A stretch of 13,482 nt of DNA from an uncultured Phycisphaerales bacterium (GCA_937868145.1 CALMMH010001081.1:1-13482); one strand, 5' to 3'; positions 6,166-13,100 are shown, counted from the stretch's first letter. Numbers and translations: made by a program. The notes: generated by a model from the sequence alone, not told the origin.

Positions 6166-9006
6166 ATGCGATCGTTGAAAATCATGTGGGTTGGTACGGT
6201 CCTGGCGGTTGTCCTTGTTCTGTTGTCCGGCGGCGCCGTCGCCGAGGAGGCGTCCGGCACGCCTCCTCAGACACCGAGCGAGCCGGTCGAGGTAGTCAAG
6301 GCCAACGGGGACACCAAGGTCAAACTGAATTTCCAGGATGCGCTGCTGCAGACGGTCCTGGAGTACCTGTCGGATACGGCGGGGTTGATGATCGTGTCGG
6401 ATGAGACGCTTTCGAGCAACCGGGTGACGGTGATCAGCCGTCAGCCGATCACGCTGACCGAAGCCGTGAGCCTGATCAACTCGATCCTCAAGGAAAAGGG
6501 CCTGACCACGGTCCTTACGGGCAAGACGCTCAAGGTCGTCACGCTGACCAACGTCAAGAAGGAGAATATCCCCGTGCTGACGGGTCGGGACCCGGAGGCG
6601 ATCGTGGCTGGCGACGACGTCGTGACGTACGTGATTCCGGTCAGCCATGTGACGGCCTCGGCTCTGAAGACGAACCTGGAGGCCCTGCGGCCGGAGTACG
6701 CCAGCATCGAGGCCAATGAGGACGGCAACGCCCTGATCATCACGGACACCACGGCCAACATCAAGCGGTTGATGCAGATCGTCGTGGCGTTGGACCAGCA
6801 CATGTCGTCGGTGGCGGAGATCCGGGTCTTTCCGCTGACCAATGCGGACGCCTCGAGCACGGCCACCCTGATCAACAATCTGTTCGAGCAGCAGTCGCAG
6901 AGCAGCAGCAGCAGCCGCAACCGTCAGAACAACCGCGGCGGGCCCTTCGAAATGATGATGATGCGGGGCGGGGATCGCGGCGGACCCGGCGGCACGAGCA
7001 ACCAGAGCGGTCAGGCCGGCGGCAGCATGAACGTCACCGTCGTGGCGGCCGCCGACGTTCAGACGAACTCCGTCGTGGTTCGCGGACCGGCCGATGCGAT
7101 GGATATCGTTTCCGGCGTGATCGACGCTCTGGATGACAAAACGGTCAAGGTGGCGGACGTCCGGGTCTGGCAGCTTCGGTACGCCGACGCGACGAACACG
7201 GCCGACGTGATCAACCAGGTCTTCGGCGAGAGTTCCTCTTCTTCTTCCTCGCAGTCTCGGTCCGGCGGCATGATGCAATTCCGCGGTCCGATGATGGGGC
7301 CGGGCCAGATGGGGCAGTCGGACGACAACAGCGCCGTCTCGGTCACCGCCGCGGCGGACAGCCGAACCAACACCGTCGTGGTCACCGGGCCGGACGCGGT
7401 ACTCACCGTGATCGACAGCGTGATCAAGAAGCTCGATTCCCAGATTCCCAACGTGGCTGATGTGAAGGTGTTCCATCTGATGTATGCCGACGCCACCGAC
7501 ACGTCGGAGTTGATCAACGAGGTGTTCGGCGAGCAGACCAGCTCATCCTCGTCGTCGCGTTCCTCGCGGAACAGTCAGAGCCAGGGCGTGATGTTCGGAA
7601 TGCGGGGCGGTCCCGGCGGCATGATGGGCCCCATGGGACAGAGTTCCAGCAGCAGCAGCAGTAGCAGCATCTCGGATGTGTCCGTGATCGCCTCAGCCGA
7701 TTCGCGGACGAACTCCGTGGTGGTCAGCGGCCCGCCCGAGACTCTGGCCGTGGTCGCGGAGATTATCAAGCAACTGGACGAGAACCCCGAGCAGGAGCGG
7801 CGGATCTTCATCTATGCCCTCAAGAACGGCAATGCCGAGAACCTGATGACGATTCTGAACAACCTGTTCACCGAGATGGCGGCTTTGCAGGAGCAGGGTA
7901 CCAGTTCCCGAAGCGGCAGCCAGCAGTTCCAGGGCGGTGGCCAGACGAGCCGGGGAGGCGCCACGGGTGGAAGCGCGTCGTCCTCATCCTCCTCGGACAG
8001 CGAGGACTTGTCCGACGAAACCTACTTCGAGGCCGATCCGAACACCAACTCGCTGCTGTGCATGACCTCGACGAAGAACTACGAGAAGATCAAGCCGATC
8101 ATCGAGGAGCTGGACAAGCCGGTCGGGCAGGTTCTCATCAAGGTTCTGTTTGCCGAGGTCACTCTCACCGATCAGTTGGACGTCGGCACCGAACTGGCCA
8201 TGACGAACCTCAACCGCAACGGAAGCACCACGACGACGCAGACCTTCGGTCGGCCGGGCGGGATCACCGCTCCGTGGTCGAATACAGGGGAAACCAGCCC
8301 CGGCGGTCTGCAGATCCGGACCATTCAGGGGGACCTGGACCTGACGCTGCACGCCTTGCAGGAAACCACCAAGCTTAATGTTCTATCGCGTCCATACGTC
8401 CTGACCCGCAGCAACCAAACCGCGACGATCACCGTCGCCGAGGAAGTCCCGATTCCGACCGGGACCACGTCGGAAGGGTCGGTCGGCAGCACGACGACGT
8501 TCGACTACCGCAGCGACATCGGTATTGTGCTGGAGGTTACGCCCTCGGTCAATCCCGACGGGCTGGTCAACATGGTCGTCAATCCCAAGATCACAGAGAT
8601 CAGCGGGTCGGTCCAGATTTCCGAGAACCTTGACGCTACGCAATTCTCCACCCGTTCGGCCAGTACGCGGGTCGCGGTGATGAACGGCCAGACCATCGTC
8701 ATTGGCGGTTTGATCAAGGACAAGGTCAACAAGAGCGTCAAGCGGGTCCCGTTGTTGGGAGACATTCCTTTGGTCGGCAACCTCTTCAAGAGGACCGACA
8801 CCACCAAGGAGAAAATTGAGTTGCTGATCTTCCTGACGCCGTACGTGGCCCAGGAGCCGGCGATGTTGACCAATATCTCCGAGGTTGAAGAAGGACGCAG
8901 CACCATCAGCAAGGATAAGACAGCGGCCGAGGCCTACAAATTGCACATGGAGGCCATGAAGAACATATCGGGAAACGCGAAAACCGATCCCAACGACAAG
9001 AAGTAG
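6166..9006 (+). CDS. gspD: GspD outer-membrane secretin, enlarged
   Basis: A 946-residue secretin. A Sec signal peptide (1-26, cleavage after AVA) precedes an N0 domain (about 50-128, LNFQDALLQTVLEYLS). N1 follows at about 154-212 (TYVIPVSHVTASALKTNLEAL). Four further secretin_N modules then run 216-326, 329-427, 430-539 and 546-651. Each is split by an insertion of 34-46 residues rich in Ser, Gly and often Met (243-288, 356-389, 457-501, 578-616). The secretin barrel domain spans about 653-895, with VPIPTG in the gate region and VPLLGDIPLVGNLFKR near its end; a hydrophilic tail to 946 could be the pilotin-binding part. T2SS secretins usually have N0-N3 (about 650-700 residues), so this has two extra ring modules. 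It is the last gene of the operon, before a strong terminator. Confidence 0.95.
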   Translation: MRSLKIMWVGTVLAVVLVLLSGGAVAEEASGTPPQTPSEPVEVVKANGDTKVKLNFQDALLQTVLEYLSDTAGLMIVSDETLSSNRVTVISRQPITLTEAVSLINSILKEKGLTTVLTGKTLKVVTLTNVKKENIPVLTGRDPEAIVAGDDVVTYVIPVSHVTASALKTNLEALRPEYASIEANEDGNALIITDTTANIKRLMQIVVALDQHMSSVAEIRVFPLTNADASSTATLINNLFEQQSQSSSSSRNRQNNRGGPFEMMMMRGGDRGGPGGTSNQSGQAGGSMNVTVVAAADVQTNSVVVRGPADAMDIVSGVIDALDDKTVKVADVRVWQLRYADATNTADVINQVFGESSSSSSSQSRSGGMMQFRGPMMGPGQMGQSDDNSAVSVTAAADSRTNTVVVTGPDAVLTVIDSVIKKLDSQIPNVADVKVFHLMYADATDTSELINEVFGEQTSSSSSSRSSRNSQSQGVMFGMRGGPGGMMGPMGQSSSSSSSSSISDVSVIASADSRTNSVVVSGPPETLAVVAEIIKQLDENPEQERRIFIYALKNGNAENLMTILNNLFTEMAALQEQGTSSRSGSQQFQGGGQTSRGGATGGSASSSSSSDSEDLSDETYFEADPNTNSLLCMTSTKNYEKIKPIIEELDKPVGQVLIKVLFAEVTLTDQLDVGTELAMTNLNRNGSTTTTQTFGRPGGITAPWSNTGETSPGGLQIRTIQGDLDLTLHALQETTKLNVLSRPYVLTRSNQTATITVAEEVPIPTGTTSEGSVGSTTTFDYRSDIGIVLEVTPSVNPDGLVNMVVNPKITEISGSVQISENLDATQFSTRSASTRVAVMNGQTIVIGGLIKDKVNKSVKRVPLLGDIPLVGNLFKRTDTTKEKIELLIFLTPYVAQEPAMLTNISEVEEGRSTISKDKTAAEAYKLHMEAMKNISGNAKTDPNDKK
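6811..8118 (+). repeat. four tandem secretin_N modules encoded in gspD
   Basis: Protein-level repeats begin at bases 6811, 7150, 7453 and 7798. The first three share the opening VA[ED][IV][RK]V followed by YADAT or NADAS and LIN/VIN, then after the insertion AADxxTNSVVVxGP. The fourth is diverged (IYALKNGNAENL, EADPNTNSLL). Modules two and three are the closest pair, suggesting duplication within the gene. Each carries a low-complexity insertion in the same place, so the insertion is part of the repeated unit. Confidence 0.75.
7642..7668 (+). repeat. serine-codon microsatellite in gspD
   Basis: Nine consecutive serine codons, mostly AGC, end the third loop. Other short serine-codon runs occur at 6901-6915, 7231-7251 and 7978-7995. 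Triplet slippage would change loop length without breaking the frame. Confidence 0.6.
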
Positions 9007-9058
9007 TCTACCCGGCGGATCACTCCGCCTCGTAGAACGCTGGTACTCAGAGTCAGCG

Positions 9059-9102
9059 GGTGGCATCAGGAGAGACAGACCTCCTGGTGCCACCTTCGTT
9101 TT
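9059..9102 (+). terminator. intrinsic terminator of the T2SS operon
   Basis: A 14-base-pair stem (9059-9072 with 9081-9094, one G-T pair, otherwise complete) around an eight-base loop is followed by TTCGTTTT. It lies 53 bases after the gspD stop, and the next gene is on the opposite strand. A smaller hairpin, GGCGGA/TCCGCC at 9014-9029, lies just after gspD. The stretch before the left arm has no T-run, so termination on the minus strand is less likely. Confidence 0.85.
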
Positions 9103-9133
9103 GAGACAACGGGTGGGCGGGCGGTGTGCGGTT

Positions 9134-9514
9134 CTATCCGAGGGGCGAGGCGATATACTTGATGATATCGCGGCGGCTGACGATCCCCACCAGCCTGCCG
9201 TCCGACAGGATGGGCACGCGGCGGAAGTGATTCGTCATCAGGCACTCGCAGATCGAGATGAAATCGTCTTCGACGTCGAAGGTCACGACGTCCCGCGTCA
9301 TGTACTGCTCGACCGTGCCGCTGGCGTACCGCAGATCGCTCAGCAGAGACAAGATGTCCTTCTCCGTCACGATTCCGGCAAGGGTGCCATCGTCGTTCAC
9401 GACGGGGAGGCCGGTAATGTCCTTGTCGACGAGCAACTCGATCACCTCGCTGATTGGGGTGTGCCGGGTCACGCTGACGACATCGGTTGACATGATGGTC
9501 CGGGTTTCGAACAT
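9134..9514 (-). CDS. stand-alone CBS-pair protein
   Basis: A 126-residue protein that is essentially one Bateman module. CBS1 (about residues 7-60) contains MSTDVVSV, GLPVVNDDGTLAGIVTEKD and ILSLL; CBS2 (about 69-124) contains MTRDVVTF, HFRRVPILSDGRLVGIVSRRD and IIKYI. CBS pairs bind adenosine nucleotides (ATP, AMP, S-adenosylmethionine) and regulate partners or act as small energy sensors; no catalytic domain is attached. It is the second gene of a two-gene operon: its ribosome site (GAGG) overlaps the stop of the upstream CBS gene, 11 bases away. The physiological partner is unknown. Confidence 0.9.
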   Translation of the reverse strand: MFETRTIMSTDVVSVTRHTPISEVIELLVDKDITGLPVVNDDGTLAGIVTEKDILSLLSDLRYASGTVEQYMTRDVVTFDVEDDFISICECLMTNHFRRVPILSDGRLVGIVSRRDIIKYIASPLG

Positions 9515-9525
9515 GGTGATTTGCC

Positions 9526-9948
9526 TCAGAAGACCAGTTCGAGGAAGCTGTCTCTCAGGACCCGGTCTTCTTGTTTGAGGGTCCTGATGTGCCTGATGAT
9601 GTCCCGCCGGCTGATGATGCCTACGAGTCGGCCCTTGTCCAGAATTGGGACCCGGCGAAAATGGCTCGTTTGGAGAGCCTGGACGACCTCGCTGAGGTCG
9701 GTTTCCTGGTCAAAGGAGACGACCTCGGTCGTCATGAAGTCCTGGACGACGCCGGGCCTGTCCGTCATGTTGTATAGCAACGACAACACGTCTTTCTCGG
9801 TGATGATGCCGGCGAGGGTTCCATCCTCGTTGGTGACCGGCAGGCCGGTGATCTCGTGAAGGGCCATCACGCGAATTGCTTCGTAGACATCCTCATCCCT
9901 GCGGACGCTCACGACGCATGTACTCATGACTTCTCTTACTCTGGTCAT
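9526..9948 (-). CDS. stand-alone CBS-pair protein, paralogue
   Basis: A 140-residue CBS-pair protein closely similar to its downstream neighbour. It has MSTCVVSV and GLPVTNEDGTLAGIITEKD in CBS1, MTTEVVSF and HFRRVPILDKGRLVGIISRRD in CBS2. A short C-terminal extension (KQEDRVLRDSFLELVF) is absent from the neighbour. I start it at ATG 9948: GGAGGT lies eight bases upstream, and the N-terminus (seven residues before MST) then aligns with that of the paralogue. The frame stays open to ATG 10035, which has AGAGGT five bases ahead and would add 29 residues (169 in all). The pair probably arose by tandem duplication and could form hetero-oligomers. It is divergent from parA. Confidence 0.88.
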   Translation of the reverse strand: MTRVREVMSTCVVSVRRDEDVYEAIRVMALHEITGLPVTNEDGTLAGIITEKDVLSLLYNMTDRPGVVQDFMTTEVVSFDQETDLSEVVQALQTSHFRRVPILDKGRLVGIISRRDIIRHIRTLKQEDRVLRDSFLELVF

Positions 9949-9956
9949 TCTGTCGT

Positions 9957-9962
9957 ACCTCC
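9957..9962 (-). promoter_or_regulatory. ribosome binding site for the first CBS gene
   Basis: On the minus strand GGAGGT, a full match to the anti-Shine-Dalgarno core, lies eight bases before ATG 9948. It is the main reason to prefer the shorter start, though the longer start at 10035 also has a fair site. Confidence 0.55.
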
Positions 9963-10165
9963 AGGCGCTGGGCGCGCCGTACACGTTCTCTGGCGTTCCG
10001 TATTCTCCTGTATCGGCGAATATTCCGGTCGCCATAAGCAACCTCTGTGGAATTGAATGTGCCGAATGGATCGTGGGGCCGATAATGCGACGATTGCGTG
10101 GGATGCTTCAGGGTCGCCGCGGAATGGCGGATTCGAGGTCGATTCACGACTGATCCTCTTTCTTC

Positions 10166-10194
10166 TTGGGTTTGGAGCGAGGTTTTGGTAAAAT
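10166..10194 (+). promoter_or_regulatory. candidate promoter for parA
   Basis: TTGGGT (10166-10171) and TAAAAT (10189-10194) are 17 bases apart, matching sigma-70 consensus at three and five of six positions. It sits in a locally AT-richer patch and would give a leader of about 75 bases before ATG 10278. This is a prediction from sequence only. Confidence 0.4.
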
Positions 10195-10277
10195 AAGCAG
10201 TGGTATTTGGGGTTGACCGGTGGATATGGCGAATTGGTGTTCTTGTTGGACGATCACGACTGGGTGGCGCCTGCGGA

Positions 10278-11075
10278 ATGCAGATCATAGCGGTAGCGAA
10301 TCAAAAAGGCGGTTGCGGCAAGACCACGACTGCGATCAACCTGGCGGCAGCCTTGGCCAAGCACGGCCACAGGGTGTTGCTGGTCGATTTCGATCCGCAG
10401 GGGCATGCGACCCTGGGGTTGGGCTATGATCCCAACAGTTTCGAGAAGAGCGCATACCACGTCATGGCGGATTACCTGCGGATCTCGGCGGTCGCCGTAG
10501 GCACGCGCGTCAGCCGGCTGCACTTGCTGCCCAGCAATATCCTCCTGGCGGCGGCGGAACTGACATTGCGGGATGTGCCCGGCAAGGAACTGATCCTGGG
10601 CGAGCAGTTGCGCGGGGTTGCCCGCGATTACGACTTATGCGTGATCGATTGCTCGCCTTCGCTGGGCCTGCTCATGCTGAACGCCCTGGTGGCCAGCACA
10701 GGGGTGATTGTTCCGGTCCAGGCGCATTTCTACGCCTTGGATGGCCTGAAACGGCTCCTGGACACGATGCGGCACATCCGGGCGCGGTTTTATCCCTGCC
10801 TGGTCAGTCCGCTGGGGGTTGTGTTGACGTTCGTCGAGGACCGCACGGCCCTGAGCAAACGGATCGAAACGGGGCTTCGCGGCCTGTTCGGCGCTCTGGT
10901 TTTCAACACGGTCATTCACAAGTCGGTGGCCCTGGCGGAGGCCCCCAGCCAGGGGCAAAGCATTCTGACGTTCGCCCCGGACAACAAGGGCGCCCAGGAG
11001 TACGAGGCCCTGGCAAAAGAGATGGTCGCCCGGCTCCACACGCCCGACATCGTCGATATCGCCAGGAAAAGATGA
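10278..11075 (+). CDS. ParA/Soj-family ATPase, without adjacent parB
   Basis: A 265-residue protein starting MQIIAVANQKGGCGKTTT, with the deviant Walker A motif (KGGxGKTT with the signature first Lys) at residues 10-18. It continues with LLVDFDPQGHAT (Walker A' region, about 38-49), LCVIDCSPSLG (Walker B, about 120-130) and the switch-like VIVPVQAHFYALDG. These place it in the ParA/Soj branch of P-loop ATPases, which position chromosomes, plasmids or protein complexes by ATP-dependent dimerisation and nonspecific DNA binding. There is no N-terminal DNA-binding domain. The frame is open 26 codons upstream to 10200, but that part has no family similarity, and the conserved strand starts at Met 10278. 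The neighbours are CBS genes and a lysozyme, with no parB, so its cargo is unknown. Confidence 0.9.
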   Translation: MQIIAVANQKGGCGKTTTAINLAAALAKHGHRVLLVDFDPQGHATLGLGYDPNSFEKSAYHVMADYLRISAVAVGTRVSRLHLLPSNILLAAAELTLRDVPGKELILGEQLRGVARDYDLCVIDCSPSLGLLMLNALVASTGVIVPVQAHFYALDGLKRLLDTMRHIRARFYPCLVSPLGVVLTFVEDRTALSKRIETGLRGLFGALVFNTVIHKSVALAEAPSQGQSILTFAPDNKGAQEYEALAKEMVARLHTPDIVDIARKR

Positions 11076-11097
11076 CTCCGGAACACATCAGTCCGAT

Positions 11098-11532
11098 TCA
11101 GGACGATTGGGCCATGCCGTCCAGGATCGCCTCGATTTTGCGGGCGTAATCCTGCGTGGACTGCTTCTTGTGACCGTTCGGGCCGCCGTTGTGGATACGA
11201 GCCATGTCGAGCAGGCTCCGATCCTTGCCGTAATGACGCAGATAGGCCCGGACGACCTGTCGCGCCTTGGCGGGGTTCGTGGCGTCCTTATAGGGCCAGT
11301 CGATCCCGAGGATCCTCGTGCCGTCCTGCCAGTATCGCTGGTGAATCTGGTACACTCCGATGGCTCGACCACTGTCCCCTACGGCGTTTCGGTCGCTGCG
11401 GCTTTCGACCTGCGCGATCGCGTCGAGAAGTTGCTCGATCTGGTCCTCGCTATCGCCCGCCCGCGTCGCCTGAACCGACGCCAGCAGGCAAAACGCCGCG
11501 ACTATCGTCGAATGTCTGACCGGAAGCCTCAT
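11098..11532 (-). CDS. secreted lysozyme-like protein, destabilase/i-type-like
   Basis: A 144-residue protein with a signal peptide (about 1-26, RLPVRHSTIVAAFCLLASVQ, cleavage near TRA or RAG). The mature part has AIAQVESRSDRNAVGDSG (about 38-55), IGVYQIHQRYWQD (58-70) and ARIHNGGPNG (111-120). This block order (Glu in a VES motif, a GxYQI..YW.D segment and a terminal ARIHNGGPxG) resembles invertebrate-type lysozymes (destabilase family) and, more loosely, SLT transglycosylases. Glu43 is the probable catalytic acid; Asp53 or Asp47 may be the second acid. Mature i-type enzymes have many disulphides, but here the mature part has no cysteine. ATG 11532 follows a GGGGGGTG ribosome site; the frame is open to 11601, but that would bury the signal. 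A role in peptidoglycan remodelling is inferred. The gene is convergent with parA, 22 bases apart. Confidence 0.82.
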   Translation of the reverse strand: MRLPVRHSTIVAAFCLLASVQATRAGDSEDQIEQLLDAIAQVESRSDRNAVGDSGRAIGVYQIHQRYWQDGTRILGIDWPYKDATNPAKARQVVRAYLRHYGKDRSLLDMARIHNGGPNGHKKQSTQDYARKIEAILDGMAQSS

Positions 11533-11573
11533 CTTCGCACCCCCCGGTTCGAATGAAACATCTGTGTGGCTTG

Positions 11574-11601
11574 ACTGTACACCGCCATAATTTGCCCTCA
11601 A
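11574..11601 (-). promoter_or_regulatory. candidate promoter for the lysozyme-like gene
   Basis: On the minus strand TTGAGG (11601-11596) and TACAGT (11579-11574) are 16 bases apart, giving a leader of about 35 bases. Just upstream is a dyad, GTCTAC (11608-11613) and GTAGAC (11623-11628), which could be an operator. Both are predictions. Confidence 0.35.
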
Positions 11602-11685
11602 CGGGCTGTCTACAAGATCTACGTAGACCGAAACCGGTGGTGCGAGAATTCGGGGGAAGAGACCAGACGGGATGGGACTGTGGAA

Positions 11686-11727
11686 GAAAGAAAGCCGGAC
11701 GGCGCTTTTCCATTCAGCGCCGTCCGG
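11686..11727 (-). terminator. intrinsic terminator after the DUF1080 gene
   Basis: A perfect 12-base-pair stem, CCGGACGGCGCT (11695-11706) with AGCGCCGTCCGG (11716-11727), encloses a nine-base loop. On the minus strand it is followed by a T-rich CTTTCTTTCTT stretch. It starts 11 bases past the stop of the DUF1080 gene. Confidence 0.85.
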
Positions 11728-11738
11728 TCGTCATTTGG

Positions 11739-13100
11739 TCATTTTGCATCCAGGGACTTGATCCGCACGTTGCGGATCTCCAGGTAATCCCCGTGACCGC
11801 AGAAACCGATGCGGCCTGCGGCTCGCTGGAGTCCGGGGTGGTCGTGGCCGTCGATCGTCTTGGGCGTGCTGGCCTTCTCGATGTCCGCGTCCACAATCGT
11901 TTCGCCGTTGAGCTTCACGGTGATCTGCTTGCCCTTGGCCGTGATCTCCTCGGAGTTCCACAATCCCCACAGCTTCTGGAAGCCGGTTTTGGCCGGGACG
12001 ACGCCGTAGATGGAGCCGTGGCGCTGGTACTCGTTCAGCCAGCCGCGGTACCGGGGCGAGACGTCGTCAAGGATTTGAATCTCCATGCCCTGGTAGGCGG
12101 CATCGCCCGACTCCGGGGTCCGGATTCCGACGCCGTTGTTGGCGCCCGGCGAGAGCCGGAACTCAAAACGGAACACGAAATCGCCGTAATCCTTGTCGGT
12201 AAGGAGGTTGCCGCCGCCGCCGAGGGAGGGATCGATGACCAGGACGCCGTCGCGAATCGCGTAGCCTTGCGGCCCGCCGACCCAGCCGGTCAGGTCCGTT
12301 CCATTGAACAACTGCGTGAAGCCTTGCTTTTGCTCATCATCTGTCAGTTTGTTGACGCCTTTTTCTCGCGGCAGCTCGCGGATGTAGATGTTTCGGAAGT
12401 AGAGGAAATTGCCGTGATTTTGCAGCTCGATCTGGCCGGTCGGATAGATCGGCTTGTCGCGTTCCCAGTAGTTCTCCATGATGACGTTGTCGGTGACGAT
12501 CTCGTCGTTGAGAGTGACCGTGACGCGCTCGCCGATCATACCGAGGCGGAAGCTGTTCCACTCGCCGACGGGCTTGTCTGCGACTTTCGACGGCTTGCTG
12601 GGGTTCTTCTGATTGTTGTAGAGGCCGCCGGAACCGACCTGAGCGCCGACGTCCGCGCGGGCCGTGTCCCAGATCTGCACCTGGGGCGAGCCGCGCAGAT
12701 AGATGCCGCTGTCGCCGGCTTTTTCGATTTTCCAGTCCACGAGCATTTCGAAATCGCCGTAATCCTTGGCCGTGCAGAGGCTGCGTCCCTTCCCATCGAA
12801 AACCAGGACGCCGTCGACGACCTTCCAGTGGGCCCGCATGTTCTCATCGGCCTCTTTCTGGAGTTCCTTCAGTTGTTCCGGCGTGAGCTTCGCCCGCTCG
12901 GCGGGGCTGTCGTACGGGCTCTTGAGGAGTCCCTTCCAGCCGGTCAGGTCCTTGCCGTTGAACAGGGCCACGAACCCTTCCGGCGGCTTGTTCAACGCTT
13001 GTGCGGGAGCGGCGCCGACTGACGCGGGGATTGCCAGACAGGCCGCCGCGACGGCCAGGGTCAAACACACGCTGATGCCAACCACATGCCTTTTCACCAT
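11739..13100 (-). CDS. secreted protein with two DUF1080 domains
   Basis: A 453-residue exported protein. A signal peptide (about 1-30, VCLTLAVAAACLAIPASVGA) is followed by two DUF1080 (PF06439, 3-keto-disaccharide hydrolase-like) domains. The first starts GFVALFNGKDLTGW at residue 42 and continues to IYIRELP (about 243). The second starts GFTQLFNGTDLTGW at residue 260 and continues to VRIKSLD near the end. Matching motifs recur in both: DGVLV, TxKDYGDF, and a Gly-rich strand (GDSGIYLRG, GANNGVGIRT) followed by QIWD or QILDD. The fold is a concanavalin-like beta-sandwich; some members hydrolyse 3-keto-glycosides, others may bind glycans. AAGGAT lies a few bases before ATG 13100. A terminator follows. 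The gene lies 147 bases after the PQQ-like gene and may be cotranscribed. Whether both halves are active cannot be told. Confidence 0.9.
   Translation of the reverse strand: MVKRHVVGISVCLTLAVAAACLAIPASVGAAPAQALNKPPEGFVALFNGKDLTGWKGLLKSPYDSPAERAKLTPEQLKELQKEADENMRAHWKVVDGVLVFDGKGRSLCTAKDYGDFEMLVDWKIEKAGDSGIYLRGSPQVQIWDTARADVGAQVGSGGLYNNQKNPSKPSKVADKPVGEWNSFRLGMIGERVTVTLNDEIVTDNVIMENYWERDKPIYPTGQIELQNHGNFLYFRNIYIRELPREKGVNKLTDDEQKQGFTQLFNGTDLTGWVGGPQGYAIRDGVLVIDPSLGGGGNLLTDKDYGDFVFRFEFRLSPGANNGVGIRTPESGDAAYQGMEIQILDDVSPRYRGWLNEYQRHGSIYGVVPAKTGFQKLWGLWNSEEITAKGKQITVKLNGETIVDADIEKASTPKTIDGHDHPGLQRAAGRIGFCGHGDYLEIRNVRIKSLDAK

Larger units (their letters stand above)
9949..10277. other. divergent intergenic region between CBS genes and parA
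   Basis: A 329-base region that must hold promoters for both directions. If the CBS protein starts at 10035 instead, the region shrinks to 242 bases. A plus-strand promoter candidate is listed separately. I found no convincing minus-strand promoter, no parS-like 16-base palindrome, and no RNA gene. Confidence 0.5.

Noticed and set aside
5335..7476. A 713-codon open frame on the minus strand opposite gspM, gspC-like and gspD
   Set aside because: The composition is rich in His, Arg and Asp with no recognisable domain, and it runs antisense to well-supported secretin and HR-domain genes.
6901..7995. Possible CRISPR-like or tandem DNA repeat array within gspD
   Set aside because: The repetition is at protein level (serine codons and duplicated N-modules); there are no identical direct repeats with regular spacers.
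9007..9133. A possible small gene or RNA between gspD and the CBS gene
   Set aside because: The stretch is explained by a short hairpin and the 14-base-pair terminator; no start with a ribosome site opens a credible frame.
10200..10277. N-terminal extension of the ParA ATPase
   Set aside because: The extra 26 codons match nothing in the family, whose first strand begins at Met 10278, and the candidate promoter lies immediately before 10200.
11553..13022. A 489-codon open frame on the plus strand opposite the DUF1080 gene
   Set aside because: It is antisense to a protein with a signal peptide, two recognisable domains, a ribosome site and a terminator; the plus-strand product is a Val/Ala/Asp-rich string without motifs.
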